64,000 bases of DNA from Shinisaurus crocodilurus (GCA_021292165.1 CM037878.1:7432857-7496856), one strand, 5' to 3'. Positions 29,820 to 40,179 are shown, counted from the stretch's first letter. A program made the numbers and translations. The notes: generated by a model from the sequence alone, not told the origin.

Positions 29820-30232
29820 GAATCATAGAATCATAGAAAAGTAGAGTTGGAAGGGCCCTACAAGGCCATCGAGTCCAACCCCCTGCTCAATGTAGGAATC
29901 TAGGTCAAAGCATCTCTGACAGATGTCTGTCCAGCTGCACCTTGAATGCCTCCAGAGCGGGAGAGCCCACCACCTCCCTAGGTAGTTGGTTCCATTGTCT
30001 TATTGCTCTGACAGTCAGGAAATTTTTCCTGATGTTTAGGTGGAATCTAGGTTCCTGTAACTTGAGCCCGTTATTCCGTGTCCTGCAAACTGGGATGATC
30101 GAGAAGAGATCTTTGCCCTCCTCTGTGTGACATCCCTTCAAATACTGGAAGAGTGCGATCATATCTCCCCTCAGTCTCCTCTTCTGGAGGCTAAACATGC
30201 CCAGTTCTTTCAGTCTCTCCTCATAAGGGATA
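29820..30232 (-). mobile_element. CR1 LINE, 3' end
   Basis: It starts at the CR1 3' terminus (AATCATAGAATCATAGAAAA on the plus strand) and carries a minus-strand frame of 97 codons with [35 protein letters not shown] and LEAFKVQLDRHLSEML. The rest is 5'-truncated. It is one of the younger CR1 copies, as the frame is intact over its length. Confidence 0.92.
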
Positions 30233-30326
30233 GGTGCTGTGCTATCTTAATATGGGAGTATATGTCAAGGCTCTCAACTGCTCTCCAGGATTTACAAGCG
30301 CCTCATGGGAGTGACTCTGTGTGGCG

Positions 30327-30328
<2 letters not shown>

Positions 30329-30374
<46 letters not shown>
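30329..30374. repeat. (TG)n microsatellite, long
   Basis: About 23 uninterrupted TG units make this the longest TG run in the window. Confidence 0.95.
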
Positions 30375-30624
30375 GCTTTTTGCTGTGAGTGCACGCGCGC
30401 ATGCCTTTCCAGGGAAACCAACCAAACCGGTGCGGTGTCACTGAAACTGACGCCACCCACATGCCTGCCTGCCTGTTGGTAATAATAATGAGTTGAATGG
30501 TCACCTTCCTCCTCGCATGCCAGGATGGGTGAAGTCATTGTCATGTGACTGACTGGCCAATTGGGAGAGAGGCAGCCTGGCTGAGAGAGAGGGAGAGAGC
30601 CAGAGAGCAAAACCCCTGGCCAGA

Positions 30625-30657
<33 letters not shown>

Positions 30658-30658
30658 C
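30625..30658. repeat. (TG)n(AG)n compound microsatellite
   Basis: About nine TG units turn directly into seven AG units. Confidence 0.9.
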
Positions 30659-30659
30659 A

Positions 30660-31285
30660 GGCCAGCAGCCACCTGAGCCTTTGAGACATCCCTCCGGAAG
30701 AGATGCAGGAGGTGAGTACCGATGCGATGCGGAAGCTGCCCTTTTTATCCGGAAGCTGCCCTCCTTCCATCCCTGGGGATGGGAGGTTGACAATGTCTAG
30801 CCTTGTTTGGACTGTGATTTCAAACCAGATTCACTGGCCGAGGCACAGAAACTTTGTGTTTCCCCCCCCCCCCCCCCAACCCTCTGGTGGGCCCCAGGCT
30901 GTTTGTGAACTTCCTACGGGACTGAAACTGACTAAATGCACGCTGAAACTGACCTGCAATGGATCAGACACCGCAAAGCAAAGTGTTCCCCCTTTACAAT
31001 CTAGCCTGCTTTCACAAGCGGCAGGGAGCGCGTGTCTGTCCTTCGCTGGGAACGGTGATTTCCCTAATTGATCTGGATGGCCAGTTGTGTTTCTCTCCTT
31101 TCTGTGAATAGTTGCCATATGTGGTTGCTTGGTATATTTATTTTTATTCAATGAATTTCCTGCTCAGGTGTCAACTTCAGTGCAGGAAATTGCAGGTTCC
31201 CTGTGCTCCTGCTGTCCTATGTGATTAGGTGTGCGTGGGGGGGGGGGTATAGCATCTATGCACATCACCTGGGAAGCCACTAGGA
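30660..31285. other. No recognised gene; donor-like motif at 30,713
   Basis: A short AGATGCAGGAG|GTGAGT at 30700-30720 looks like a start codon close to a strong splice donor, and a CCAAT box lies at 30557. With only three codons this cannot be called an exon. A poly-C run is at 30860-30877. Confidence 0.3.
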
Positions 31286-31294
31286 CAAACCTTG

Positions 31295-31440
31295 CTTCCC
31301 TGTGAACCTCGCTGGGTGTCCTTCGGCCTCAGCGCTGCCCCGCCCCGCCCCTGCCATCTGCAATATGGTGAGAATGATGCTGGTTTACCTTACAAAGCCG
31401 TCGTGAGAATGAATGAAACGGTGTCTGCGAACTTCGCACT
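31295..31440 (+). mobile_element. MIR-type CORE-SINE, diverged
   Basis: CTCGCTGGGTGTCCTTCGGC, CTGCAATATGGTGAGAATGA and CAAAGCCGTCGTGAGAATGA followed by GTGTCTGCGAACTTCGCACT follow the MIR order with many changes. Confidence 0.5.
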
Positions 31441-32014
31441 TTGAACACGTGAAATGTCCTGTAAAAATGCTAAGCAGGATTTAATATGGTATATTTCATA
31501 GGTCGTGCATTGCACACGTTGTAGGTCCTGCTCGGCTGTTGCGTCCGCGCAGGAAACCACATGTACTTCTGTCACATGTGTGATGACTGCATAAGCGCCA
31601 GTTTTGCAAAGGCTGTGAGCGGACGGCCAGGCGATGGGCAGCCGCTTCCCACAGCATGAAACAGGTTTCTGTGTGTTGATCACGTGTGACAATATACTCA
31701 TGGAATCCCATGTATCATTTCTGACGTCAGATTAATTTCACATAGGAGGTGATGACCTGTGTGAAGCATCCTTCAAGGTGACTGATGGCCTGAACGCCAC
31801 TGTTGCCATGGAGAAGCAAAGCTTTCCGGCTCTCGTGGGGCACAGCCTCACTCACATGAGAAGATAGTGTTGGCAGCGTACGTGCCAGCCCCGGAGCGGG
31901 AATGTTTGAATGCAGGCAGTGCCGGTCAGTGTGATGACAGCCTGATAATGTGAAAAATGTAAAAGGCTCTTTCATGTTTCTAGACCAGTGTTTCATGTTT
32001 CTAGACCACTGCTT

Positions 32015-32112
32015 TAAAGGCAGCCCCTAGTACAGCAAATTACAGTAATCCAATCCAGATGTAACCTGGGCACAAGTGGAAGGTAGAATCATGCCCACGA
32101 TTATTTCCTTCC
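32015..32112 (-). mobile_element. L2-type LINE fragment
   Basis: CAAATTACAGTAATCCAATC and CAGATGTAACCTGGGCACAA are the complement of the L2 region coding the LDYCNALY neighbourhood in other copies. It is short and diverged. Confidence 0.45.
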
Positions 32113-32122
32113 CCTTCTAAAA

Positions 32123-32201
32123 CAGTGTTCTCCAACCTTGGGTCCCCAGATGTTTTTGGCCTACAACTCCCAGCATGCCCCAGCCAGGTTGGAGAACACT
32201 G
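32123..32201. mobile_element. Palindromic hAT MITE, group A, centre deleted
   Basis: Both termini (CAGTGTTCTCC and GGAGAACACTG) are present, but most of the right arm is deleted, leaving 79 bp. The flanks TTCTAAAA and GTCTAACT agree at 5 of 8 positions, compatible with an eroded target duplication. Confidence 0.75.
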
Positions 32202-32329
32202 GTCTAACTAGACGATGTAACCATGACAAATTCCAATGCGATATTCTCGGTAGGAAATTGTGTGGTGCCCCCATGTAGATTGTCGCGCGCATTGATTTCA
32301 CGCACATGTTTCCGCGCGGCACGTGCCAC

Positions 32330-32480
32330 CAGCTTGGATAGCTTTAAAAGGGGATTAGACCATTTCACGGAGGAGAAGGCCATCCATGGCTACTAGTCCT
32401 CATGGCTAGAACAGAATGCTGGACTAGAGAGATCTTTGGCTTGATCCAGCAGGGCTCTTCTTACATTCTGATGAAATGCA
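32330..32480 (+). mobile_element. CR1-type 3' UTR fragment
   Basis: AGCTTTAAAAGGGGATTAGA, GGCCATCCATGGCTACTAGT, AATGCTGGACTAGAGAG and GGCTTGATCCAGCAGGGCTC match the CR1 3' UTR type at 13530-13800 with an internal deletion. Confidence 0.7.
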
Positions 32481-32525
32481 TAAATGTGCCATCATCACAT
32501 GACGGCCTACCCTACATGGGGAGGG

Positions 32526-32719
32526 GGCCATACCTCAGTGTGGTAGAGCCCCTGCTTTATATGCAGAAGGTCCCGAGTTCGATCTCTGGCATCTCCAAGT
32601 AGGGCTTGGAAAGAATCCTGCCTGAAACCCTGGAGAGCTACAGCTGCCCGTCAGTGTCGACAATACTGGGCTAGATGGGACCCAGGGTCTGACTCGGCGG
32701 GTTTCGTGTGATTTCCTGT
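32526..32719 (+). mobile_element. tRNA-derived SINE (T2 family), near full length
   Basis: The tRNA-like head (CTCAGTGTGGTAGAGCCCCT, GCAGAAGGTCCCGAGTTCGA) is followed by CATCTCCAAGTAGGGCTTGG, GAAACCCTGGAGAGCTACAG, GACAATACTGGGCTAGATGG and GGGTCTGACTCGG. It serves as the reference copy for T2 in this window. Confidence 0.8.
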
Positions 32720-33567
32720 ATAGAAGAGGAAGTCAGTGGGGCCGGATCCACACCTAAGGTTTATTGCGGTGCTGTACCGCTGCCATGACTTGCGGGGCAC
32801 ATGATGACGCACACAGCTTTCAGTGCTGGTCGCGCTAGTCCTGTGTAACCGTTCTTTGTTTCTTCCAGAATTTCCCACCAGACTAGGTTTATATCACTCC
32901 CCCCCTCCCCAGTTATTGCGGTTTGCTGTTGCAATATGTGGCTAGTGCGTGCTACATGGGTGCTGTCGTTGCCCGCCCGAGGTGTGGCCACGAAAGTGTC
33001 GTCACTGGAGTTAGCCCGTAGTTTTCGAGGGGCGGGGGAAATGCAACGTGACGTGTGTCTTCCAGATTGGTGGGGAAGAGAGGTATCCGCCATTTGTTGT
33101 ATGGCGGTTCAACTTCTTCCCTGGAAGCTTCTTAATTGTTTTGTTTTGTTTTGTTTGTAAACGTTCCTGCGCACTGAAGGCTACTTCGAGAAATCGTGTT
33201 CGGGTGCTTTTTTTTAAAAAAAAAAATTCACTCCTGCGCACGTGCGCACCTCCACGTAGACAGCGGACCAGAAACAAAGAACCCCCTCTTGTGAAATGGC
33301 CGTTTCCCCTTGCATTTGAAAGGCAGTGCCCCTAGTATAACCGCCATGGAGTTTGAGAGGGGACAACGGCATGTCTGCTCAGAAGTAAATCAACTTCTCT
33401 CCAGTGCCCTTACTCCCAAGTGTATCCCATTGATGCAACAGGAGCCTTGTGCTCGGGAAACTCAAAACGGGAGGAGCACTGCTTTGGGGGATTGCATTTG
33501 GGTGGAGGGAAGGGGCGCAGCGCAGCGAGCTGATCCTGGTGGATTCACCCTGACCTCGCGGGAGGAC

Positions 33568-33618
33568 GGCGGTGGTGGCGGCGGCGGCGGCGGCAGCAGC
33601 AGTAGCAGCACCCTCCTC
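33568..33618. repeat. (GGC)n / (AGC)n triplet run
   Basis: GGT and GGC units change to GCA units. In one frame this reads as poly-Gly and then poly-Ser, which explains a low-complexity open frame there. Confidence 0.85.
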
Positions 33619-33699
33619 CTCCTTCTTTTTAATGAGGGGCCGGAAGAGCTTTTTCCTTTCTTTTTTTTTTTAAAGATCGCTCCTGTGCTTCAGGCAGCA

Positions 33700-33761
33700 G
33701 AACAGCAGAGGTTGGGACTATAGAGTCCATCATCTGCCATTAGCACACAGGAAAAAGCTCC
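33700..33761 (+). repeat. 62-bp direct repeat, copy 1
   Basis: The block GAACAGCAGAGGTTGGGACT through to GCACACAGGAAAAAGCTCC is identical, as far as I can compare, to 34569-34630. It is not a known transposon end. Confidence 0.85.
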
Positions 33762-34017
33762 TGTGCTCTTTCGCACCTGCGCAGAGATGACGGAAGGGGG
33801 GGGGAAGCCCTTTCCAAGGGAACACCCAGTTCTACCACTACGGAGTTAGGTGTGGGGTGGCAAACCGAGATGAGTGCATTTTACGAGAGTGTGCCCTGTG
33901 AGTAGCGACTGCAGAATGTGAATATAGCAGTACCGTTCTGCTAACATGACAATATACAGTGTAATGTAGATCTGCCCTGGGTTTCATGTGAATTCCTCTA
34001 TAAAAGAGCCTTCTGTG

Positions 34018-34018
<1 letters not shown>

Positions 34019-34063
<45 letters not shown>
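34019..34063. repeat. (TGT)n microsatellite
   Basis: About 15 TGT units; a frame across it gives a poly-Leu artefact. Confidence 0.95.
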
Positions 34064-34568
34064 ATTAATTCTCTGTAGGAGTTTTGTTGTGTCTGAAGCT
34101 GCCCTTAGATGTACGGCTGTCAGATTCATATTTTCCTGCCCTCTTGCCAGTGGCAGCCGATCGCCTGGATCAGAGGCAAGGAAATGCTCAGCACACGGTT
34201 GTCAGAACACCGGTTGCGTGGCATTTCACGTTACGGATCGAGCTCACCTGTCCTGCGGCGGCTCCGTTTTTCTTATAAGGTGTAGTTCCACCCTTACTAT
34301 GGGGAGGTTGCTAGGACGGCATGTCTGGACATCTTACGTTGACATCGATACAGATCTTGGGGCATGGGTTTTGTAGTCCTGCTTAAGGAGCAGGCAAATT
34401 TGGAAACATCCGTTCGGCTCCGGAAGGCGTGATTGCTAGCCAGAGAAGCAGCCTTTGTTGCATTTTTTTTAAATCTCTCTCCTGAGCATGCTCATTTCAG
34501 CAGGGTTAGGAGGTGAGTCACGACTCTGAGCAAAATGCCAAATATGAGGACTCGAAAGGAGGGCAGCT

Positions 34569-34630
34569 GAACAGCAGAGGTTGGGACTATAGAGTCCATC
34601 ATCTGCCATTAGCACACAGGAAAAAGCTCC
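34569..34630 (+). repeat. 62-bp direct repeat, copy 2
   Basis: Second copy of the block at 33700-33761, same orientation, 869 bases away start to start. Directly after it a CR1 3' UTR fragment begins. Confidence 0.85.
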
Positions 34631-34631
34631 A

Positions 34632-34762
34632 GTTGGTGAACACGAGCGGGAGGGTGCTGTTGCACTCCTGTTCCTAGTTGTGGGTTTCTCACAGGCAGCT
34701 GTGCGAACAGACTGCTGGACTAGATAGGCCTTTGCTCTGATCCAACCAGGCTCTTCTTACGT
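34632..34762 (+). mobile_element. CR1-type 3' UTR fragment
   Basis: GTTGGTGAACACGAGCGGGA, TGTTGCACTCCTGTTCC and CTGCTGGACTAGATAGGCC followed by CTCTTCTTACG match the end of the older CR1 subfamily. Confidence 0.7.
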
Positions 34763-34766
34763 TTGA

Positions 34767-35468
34767 AGTACTGGTTCCCCTCTACTCAGCACTGGTTAGG
34801 CCTCATCTCATATTTATAGAGTTGGAAGGAGCCTACAAGGCTATCGAGTCCAACCCCCTGCTCAATGCAGGAAACTAGAGGAGGGGTTTCCCATCCAAGT
34901 AATAACCAGGCTTGACCCTGCTTAGCTTTCCACACTCAGACAAGCTGAGCTTGAGTACTGCGTCCAGTTCTGGGCACCACACTTTAAGAAGGATGCAGGC
35001 AAACTGGAGAGGGTTCACAGGAGGGCAACAAAGATGATCAGGGGACTGGAAACAAAGCCCTATGAAGAGAGACTGAAAGAATTGGGCATGTTTAGCCTTC
35101 AGAAGAGGAGACTGAGGGGAGACATGATCGCACTCTTCCAGTACTTGAAGGGATGTCACACAGAGGAGGGCCAGGATCTCTTCTTGATCATCCCAGTTTG
35201 CAGGACACGGAATAATGGGCTCAAGTTACAGGAACCCAGATTCCAGCTGAACAACAGGAAAAGCTTCCTGACTGTCAGAGCAATACAACAGTGGAACCAA
35301 CTACCTAGGGAGGTGGTGGGCTCTCCCACACTGGAGGCATTCAAGGTGCAGCTGGGCAGCCATCTGTCAGGGATGCTTTGACCTGGATTCCTGCACTGAG
35401 CAGGGGGTGGGACTTGATGGCCTTGTAGACCCCTTCCAACTCTACTATTCTGTGATTCTATGGTTCTT
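34767..35468 (+). mobile_element. CR1 LINE 3' end, interrupted by 5S/CR1 chimera
   Basis: CR1 coding sequence starts near ACTCAGCACTGGTTAGGCC, is cut at 34808/34951 by a 142-bp insertion, and continues with [17 protein letters not shown] wording, [20 protein letters not shown] and LEAFKVQLGSHLSGML to the terminus TCTGTGATTCTATGG. After the insertion the frame is intact for 115 codons. Confidence 0.88.
34809..34950 (-). mobile_element. 5S rRNA-headed, CR1-tailed retroposed element
   Basis: Read on the minus strand from 34950, the first 68 bases match vertebrate 5S rRNA from about nucleotide 33 to 100, including AAGCTAAGCAGGGTC and CTTGGATGGGAAACC, the parts that hold the internal Pol III control region. 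From about 34873 down to 34811 the sequence turns into the CR1 3' end (GCAGGGGGTTGGACTCGATA, TCCTTCCAACTCTA). A 5S head on a LINE tail is the architecture of a SINE, or of a one-off template-switch chimera. The joint falls within 34874-34882. Confidence 0.75.
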
Positions 35469-35469
35469 A

Positions 35470-36030
35470 TGATCGACTGGCTATTAATGAAACGAAGGGC
35501 TGTTTGGTTTCCTTGGCTCCCTAACCTTCGTTGCCCCTGCCTCTAAATTCTCTCTATATCATGTTTTCTCTCCTCTTTGGTCAAACCACACGCACACTTC
35601 ACACATAGCAGCTGCACTCGTGGTCCATGTTCTGTGAGTGTGCCCTCCCCACCTCAGCAATTCCCAAACATTTACAAGTGTTTGCAAAGGGCTCAACCAC
35701 TGGGTGCGAAAGGTTTACTGGTCACAGCCAGTTTTTAGTCTTTTCTGCTTTATAAGATCCACCTGCTGAACGTTCCCCAGACAAATTGGCATATAACTTC
35801 TTGAGAGATGCGCACCGTCTCTCCCCCCCCCCCCCCCCCCGCTCGCCGTTCACTCACATTTTGCTCTGAAAAAAGATACGCCGGGTTGTGGCAAACTTCA
35901 GGGTAAGTAATCCTTATGAAGCGATCTTGAGAACATAACCTAAATTGTGGAGTGGTGGTCTTCCCCCCCCCCCACGCTGGATGTGCAGAGAGGGGTGTTC
36001 ATACCCCCCCCGTTCACAAATTGTTTTGTT
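35470..36030. other. No recognised gene; poly-C tract
   Basis: The stretch holds an 18-base poly-C run (35823-35840) and shorter C runs at 35961-35972 and 36004-36011. No repeat family or exon is recognised. Confidence 0.4.
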
Positions 36031-36034
36031 TGTT

Positions 36035-36266
36035 TGTTTATTCTATTTATACCCCGCCTTTTTTCCTGCAAGGAACCCAAGGCGGCTTACATAGTCCTCC
36101 TCCTCCTCCTCCTCCTCCATTTTATCCTCACAACAACCCTGTGAGGTAGGTTAGGCTGAGAGTCAGTGACTGGCCCAAAGTCACCCAGTGAGTTTCATGG
36201 CCTAGTGGGGACTAGAACCCGGATCTCCCGAGTCCCAGTCCAACACTCTAACCAGTACGCCACACT
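36035..36266 (-). mobile_element. CORE-SINE (T1 family)
   Basis: Complement of the T1 tail (TTTATACCCCGCCTTTTTTC), body (CTGGCCCAAAGTCACCCAGT) and head (TACGCCACACTGGCT). Its head end is fused directly to a half group A MITE through a shared CTGGCT. Confidence 0.85.
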
Positions 36267-36330
36267 GGCTGGGGCATGCTGGGAGTTGTAGGCCAAAAAC
36301 ATTCTGGGGACCCAAGGTTGGAGAACACTG
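36267..36330. mobile_element. Palindromic hAT MITE, group A, right half
   Basis: It runs from the hairpin centre GGCTGGGGCATGCTGGG to GGAGAACACTG, with one extra T in ACATTCTGG. The left arm is absent; the SINE lies in its place. Confidence 0.8.
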
Positions 36331-36609
36331 CTCTGGAGCTTGGGAGACCGAAGCTGGCAGCTCGCCCGGCCCTCCGTCACTTCCGCCTGCCGTGCCCTGG
36401 CACGGTTCCCGGATTCCTGTCGTGCTGGTGCGGAGACTGGCGTGGGTAGGAAGGGGTAGCTCTTCACATGTCTGGTGCCGCCGGGCTCTTCCCGCCTCAG
36501 CTGATGAGCTGAGCTCCGTGGTACGATGGAGAGAACTGGAACAGGCTGCCCCCCCCCCCCCGATCTGGTACCTTTGGGGACGCCTTGCGTGGGGTGAATG
36601 TGCGCGCAG

Positions 36610-36613
<4 letters not shown>

Positions 36614-36657
<44 letters not shown>

Positions 36658-36668
36658 GCGCGCGCTCT
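36614..36668. repeat. (AC)n(GC)n(TC)n compound microsatellite
   Basis: About 20 AC units, then five GC units, then CT units. Alternating purine-pyrimidine sequence of this length could adopt Z-form DNA. Confidence 0.92.
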
Positions 36669-36699
36669 CGCTCTCCCAAATTCAGTGAAGCTTTATTGA

Positions 36700-37119
36700 C
36701 TCAAGGATGGAAAGCGGAATATCGGTGGTCAATATAAGAGGTTTAAAGATGTTCATAAGGCTAATCTAAAAAAATGCAATATATAAACATCGAGAACTGG
36801 GAAGCTCTGGCCCATGAACGATCTAAATGGAGGTTGGCCTTTCACAAAGGTTCCATGGACTTTGAAGAAGCCCGAGTGCAAGGTGAAAGGGAGAAACGTG
36901 CTAAGCGAAAAGCACGTCAGACGAATCCTTTACAGGACCATCCTCTATCTGGTAACCTGTGTCCTCACTGTGGGAAGCTGTGTGGATCTAGAATTGGCCT
37001 CCACAGTCACTTACGGACCCATCGCTAGAGTCTACACAATCTTCTTTAGAATTTCCTCCTTTTATCCCGGAAGACAATCTTACTCGGTCACGAGTGATCG
37101 CCTGATGATGATGATGATT
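36700..37119 (+). mobile_element. RTE-like LINE, 3' end
   Basis: A 5'-truncated copy with ENWEALAHERSKWRLAFHKG, EKRAKRKARQTNP and CPHCGKLCGSRIGLHSHLRT, ending GCCTGATGATGATGATG. ATTGAC occurs at both borders (36695-36700 and 37117-37122), a possible short target duplication. It lacks the extra 3' UTR segment seen at 24722 and 54022. Confidence 0.85.
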
Positions 37120-37565
37120 GACATGACCAGAGAACACCAGAATAGCCCCGGGAAGCAGGACAAACCTCCCATTAAAACTTTCGGGGAGGGAAACAGAGCT
37201 GTAGGAGTATCCGCCCACGCACATCATACCCCGTGGAAGTTGGGGGGGGGGCGGCTGCCCTCGCTCCTTTGTGTGCTCAGCACGGCCCTGATGGCTGCCT
37301 GCAGGGACGGATTCTTTGGTCTGATTCTTTTCTTCTCCGGCCAGAATGCGTGCTCCGGATCGCCCGCTTGAGGGCTCAGCAGAAGGATCAGGGCCTGGCC
37401 CGTGTGGGTGTGGGGTGCATGGCGCTGGTGAGACGGCCCTGGTCCCGCAGGGCTGCTCATATATTTACACGATACATCTAGGACCCCCACGGGATACCAC
37501 TTCATATTTTTACCGCATCTACCTGTCTTTCTCCTTTTGCTCTCTTTGAATAAAGCGCCCTTTTA

Positions 37566-37596
37566 AAAAAGAGGAGGAGGAAGAAGAAGAAGAAAT
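37566..37596. repeat. Purine (GAG/GAA)n run
   Basis: GAGGAGGAGGAAGAAGAAGA follows an A-run; a simple purine tract. Confidence 0.85.
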
Positions 37597-37699
37597 GAAG
37601 GCAAAACAGCACTGGTGCCACCAGTGCAAGCTGGTTGTGGACCGATGGTGGATCCCACTCCCCCAGTTGAAAACTGCCAGCCTGGCTGCGGGAGCCGCA

Positions 37700-38035
37700 C
37701 GGCCAGTGGAATTATGTCGTCCCGTCCTGAGCCATTGTTGTACTCTGGGTTATGGAAACGAATCTCGTTCTTTGCCTGGGCCACGTGGTTCGTTACCAGA
37801 GCTGCGTGGGAAGGCGGTGTCTTCAGGTGGCAGCTCTCGCACTGTGGCAGTTTGAATCGGACCACTGGCCAATCCTGGAAGATAACAGAGTCTGGTCCAG
37901 GATCCGTCTTCCCACAGTGGCCAACCAGATGCATGAGGGACGCCGCAGCAGAGCTCGACGGGAATAGCTTTGCCCCTGTTGATCCCCAGCTGCTGGTATC
38001 CACTGGTACACTGCCCCTAAACAAGGAGGTTTTCT
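37700..38035 (+). mobile_element. Possible CR1-type 3' UTR fragment
   Basis: CACAGTGGCCAACCAGATGC and TTTGCCCCTGTTGATCCCCA with CAGCTGCTGGTATCCACTGG resemble CR1-type 3' UTR text of squamates. Frames of 150 codons cross it on both strands, but none shows a domain. This is a tentative call. Confidence 0.35.
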
Positions 38036-38056
38036 GTGTAAAAAAAAAAGGCTGAA

Positions 38057-38286
38057 GAGGCAGTGTGGCGTAGTGGTTAGAGTGTTGGACTGGGACTTGG
38101 GAGATCCGGGTTCTAGTCCCAACTCAGCCATGAAGCTCACTGGGTGACTTTGGCCCAGTCACTGACTCTCAGCCTCTCCTACCTCTCAGGGTTGTTGTGC
38201 GGATAATAGGGAGAAGTGGTGTAAGCTGTCTTGGGTTCCTTGCAGAAAAAAGGCGGGATATAAATATGAATAAATAATAATAATAA
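38057..38286 (+). mobile_element. CORE-SINE (T1 family)
   Basis: Head GAGGCAGTGTGGCGTAGTGG, box B-like GGTTCTAGTCC, CORE body (CACTGGGTGACTTTGGCCCA), and tail GGCGGGATATAAATATGAAT with an (AAT)n end. It is followed immediately by a CR1 copy. Confidence 0.88.
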
Positions 38287-38287
38287 A

Positions 38288-38993
38288 GACTCAACAATAC
38301 TACAAGTGAGAAGGATCTTGGAATTGTGGAAGATCACAAACTGAATATGAGCCAGCAATGCGATGTGGCTGCAAAGAAGGCAAATGCTATTTTGGGCTGC
38401 ATTAATAGAAATATAGCTTCCAAATCGCGGGAAGTGATCATTCCCCTTTACTTGGCACTGGTTAGGCCTCATCTTGAGTACTGCGTCCAGTTCTGGGCAC
38501 CACACTTTAAGAAGGACGTAGACAAACTGGAGAGGGTTCAGAGGAGGGCAACAAGGATGATAAAGGGACTGGAAACAAGGCCCTATGAGGAGAGACTGAA
38601 AGAACTGGGCATGTTTAGCCTTCAGAAGAGGAGACTGAGGGGAGATATGATCGCACTCTTCCAGTATTTGAAGGGATGTCACACAGAGGAGGGCAAAGAT
38701 CTCTTCTCGATCACCCCAGTTTGCAGGACATGGAATAATGGGCTCAAGTTGCAGGAACCCAGATTCCACCTAAACATCAGGAAAAATTCCCTGACTGTCA
38801 GAGCAATAAGACAATGGAATCAACTACCGGTACCTAGGGAGGTGGTGAGGTCTTCCACTCTGGAGGCATTCAAGGTGCAGCTGGACGGCCATCTGTCAGG
38901 GATGCTTTGACCTGGATTCCTGCACTGAGCAGGGGGTGGGACTCGATGGCCTTGTAGGCCGCTTCCAACTCTACTTTTCTATGATTCTGTGAC
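38288..38993 (+). mobile_element. CR1 LINE, 3' 0.7 kb, open frame
   Basis: A frame of 194 codons (38326-38910) runs from [20 protein letters not shown] through [23 protein letters not shown] text (here YLALVRPH), the [17 protein letters not shown] block and the LEAFKVQLDGHLSGML end, then the CR1 3' UTR to TTCTATGATTCTG. A small insertion (PVPREV for PREV) is visible near the end. The endonuclease and RT core are missing. Confidence 0.93.
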
Positions 38994-38999
38994 TACTAA

Positions 39000-39628
39000 T
39001 ATACCGATTGCCATGGAGGCATGAGATGCAGCCTCATCTGTGTGGCTCCCACAGCCCTCCGTGTCACGGATCTGCCCACAGACGTGTCTTATTTCACTGA
39101 GATGTACCTTCTCTCGTTGCCAGCTGTGATGGACCACGCCCTCCCAGTTCTGAGCACAGCATGTCACGAAGTAAACGTGTGCATTTGCCACACGAGATGG
39201 TCAGCATCATCGCCTGTTTATTTGTCTGCTGCTTTCCCGCAATACCGTGCCTACTGCGACACATGAAACGGACAGTGGCAAACATAATCTTGCTGACCGG
39301 CAGTGACCTTGGTGCACATGCCGATCTCCTGCGTGAAAGTGAATGTCCCCGTAGCGTTCTTTTCAGGACGGTACCGCCCTAACGTTCTTGGGGAATTGTG
39401 CAAGGACGGGGTGCTTGTAAGATCATAAGGACGGCCTGGTCGGATCAGAGCCATCCCCTCCCGCTCCCAGCGGCCAATATTTGCTAATGGCCAATTGATA
39501 GCAATTGCCTCTCATCTCTGTGAGTCTTTATTAACCTAACTAGATTTCCTCTCCGCTGTGCACATCCTCCTCCCGGGGTGTCAATCATATGATGAACAAA
39601 TCATACGCTGCACATCTTGGTTTATTTT
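39000..39628. other. No recognised gene; evenly composed stretch
   Basis: About 600 bases without repeats I can name and with overlapping frames of 60-80 codons on both strands. It differs in composition from its CR1 and MITE neighbours, but no motif supports a gene. Confidence 0.4.
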
Positions 39629-39634
39629 CTCATA

Positions 39635-39883
39635 CAGTCATGCCTTGGATTGAGAGCATCATTCGTTCCGGAAACGTGCTTGTAATCCAAAACACTCTTA
39701 GATCAAAACGAGATCCCCCCCCCAAAAAAATTGTACAGAGATTTTTAATTTAAGCCGTATTACAGTACTTGTATTGCAAGATGTCGCTTGTATATCAAGT
39801 TAAAAAAAAATTAAATATTTAAAAATTTGCTTGTCTTGCAAAACGCTCTCAAACCAAGTTACTTGCAATCCAAGGTATTACTG
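39635..39883. mobile_element. Tc1/mariner (pogo/Tigger-like) MITE with TA sites
   Basis: The ends CAGTCATGCCTTGGATTG and CAATCCAAGGTATTACTG are inverted repeats flanked by TA on both sides (39633-39634, 39884-39885). The interior repeats GTTCCGG, AATCCAAAACACTC and AAACGCTCTCAAACCAAG-like text typical of pogo-type MITEs of vertebrates. At 249 bp it has no coding capacity. Confidence 0.8.
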
Positions 39884-40179
39884 TATATCCAGAGCCGGGT
39901 GCCCATGGAAGGGTGGGTGAACTGCCTGTTGCTACCGGACTGAGGTGTGTGTTCGTTCTAAATTGGGCTTTTCCCGATGTGCGAATCATCTTTATTTACA
40001 TCTTCCGGTAGTTTCTGCCTGGGCTGTACATGGTTGGTGTTTTGGGGTGTAGTGGGCATGAATTAGCCATTGATTAGGGAGGCAACACCCACGCACCCCC
40101 CCACGCACCCCCCCACCCCTTTCCTTTCTATGCTGAGGAGAGTCCTCTGCACTGACGTATGTGACCAGAAGGGCCGGCC

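Larger units (their letters stand above)
32735..34010. other. No recognised gene; CpG-containing stretch
   Basis: The start GGGCCGGATCCACACC resembles the end of the inverted-repeat element at 20165, but a right end was not found. A minus-strand frame of 110 codons (32761-33093) and plus frames up to 137 codons lack motifs. A TTTTG run lies at 33128-33152. Confidence 0.35.

Noticed and set aside
30700..30720. Possible first exon ATGCAGGAG|GTGAGT
   Set aside because: Three codons and a donor motif are expected often by chance; no other exon evidence nearby.
34883..34950. Functional 5S rRNA gene
   Set aside because: Only about 68 bases of the roughly 120-base gene are present, with substitutions, and the rest is CR1 tail.
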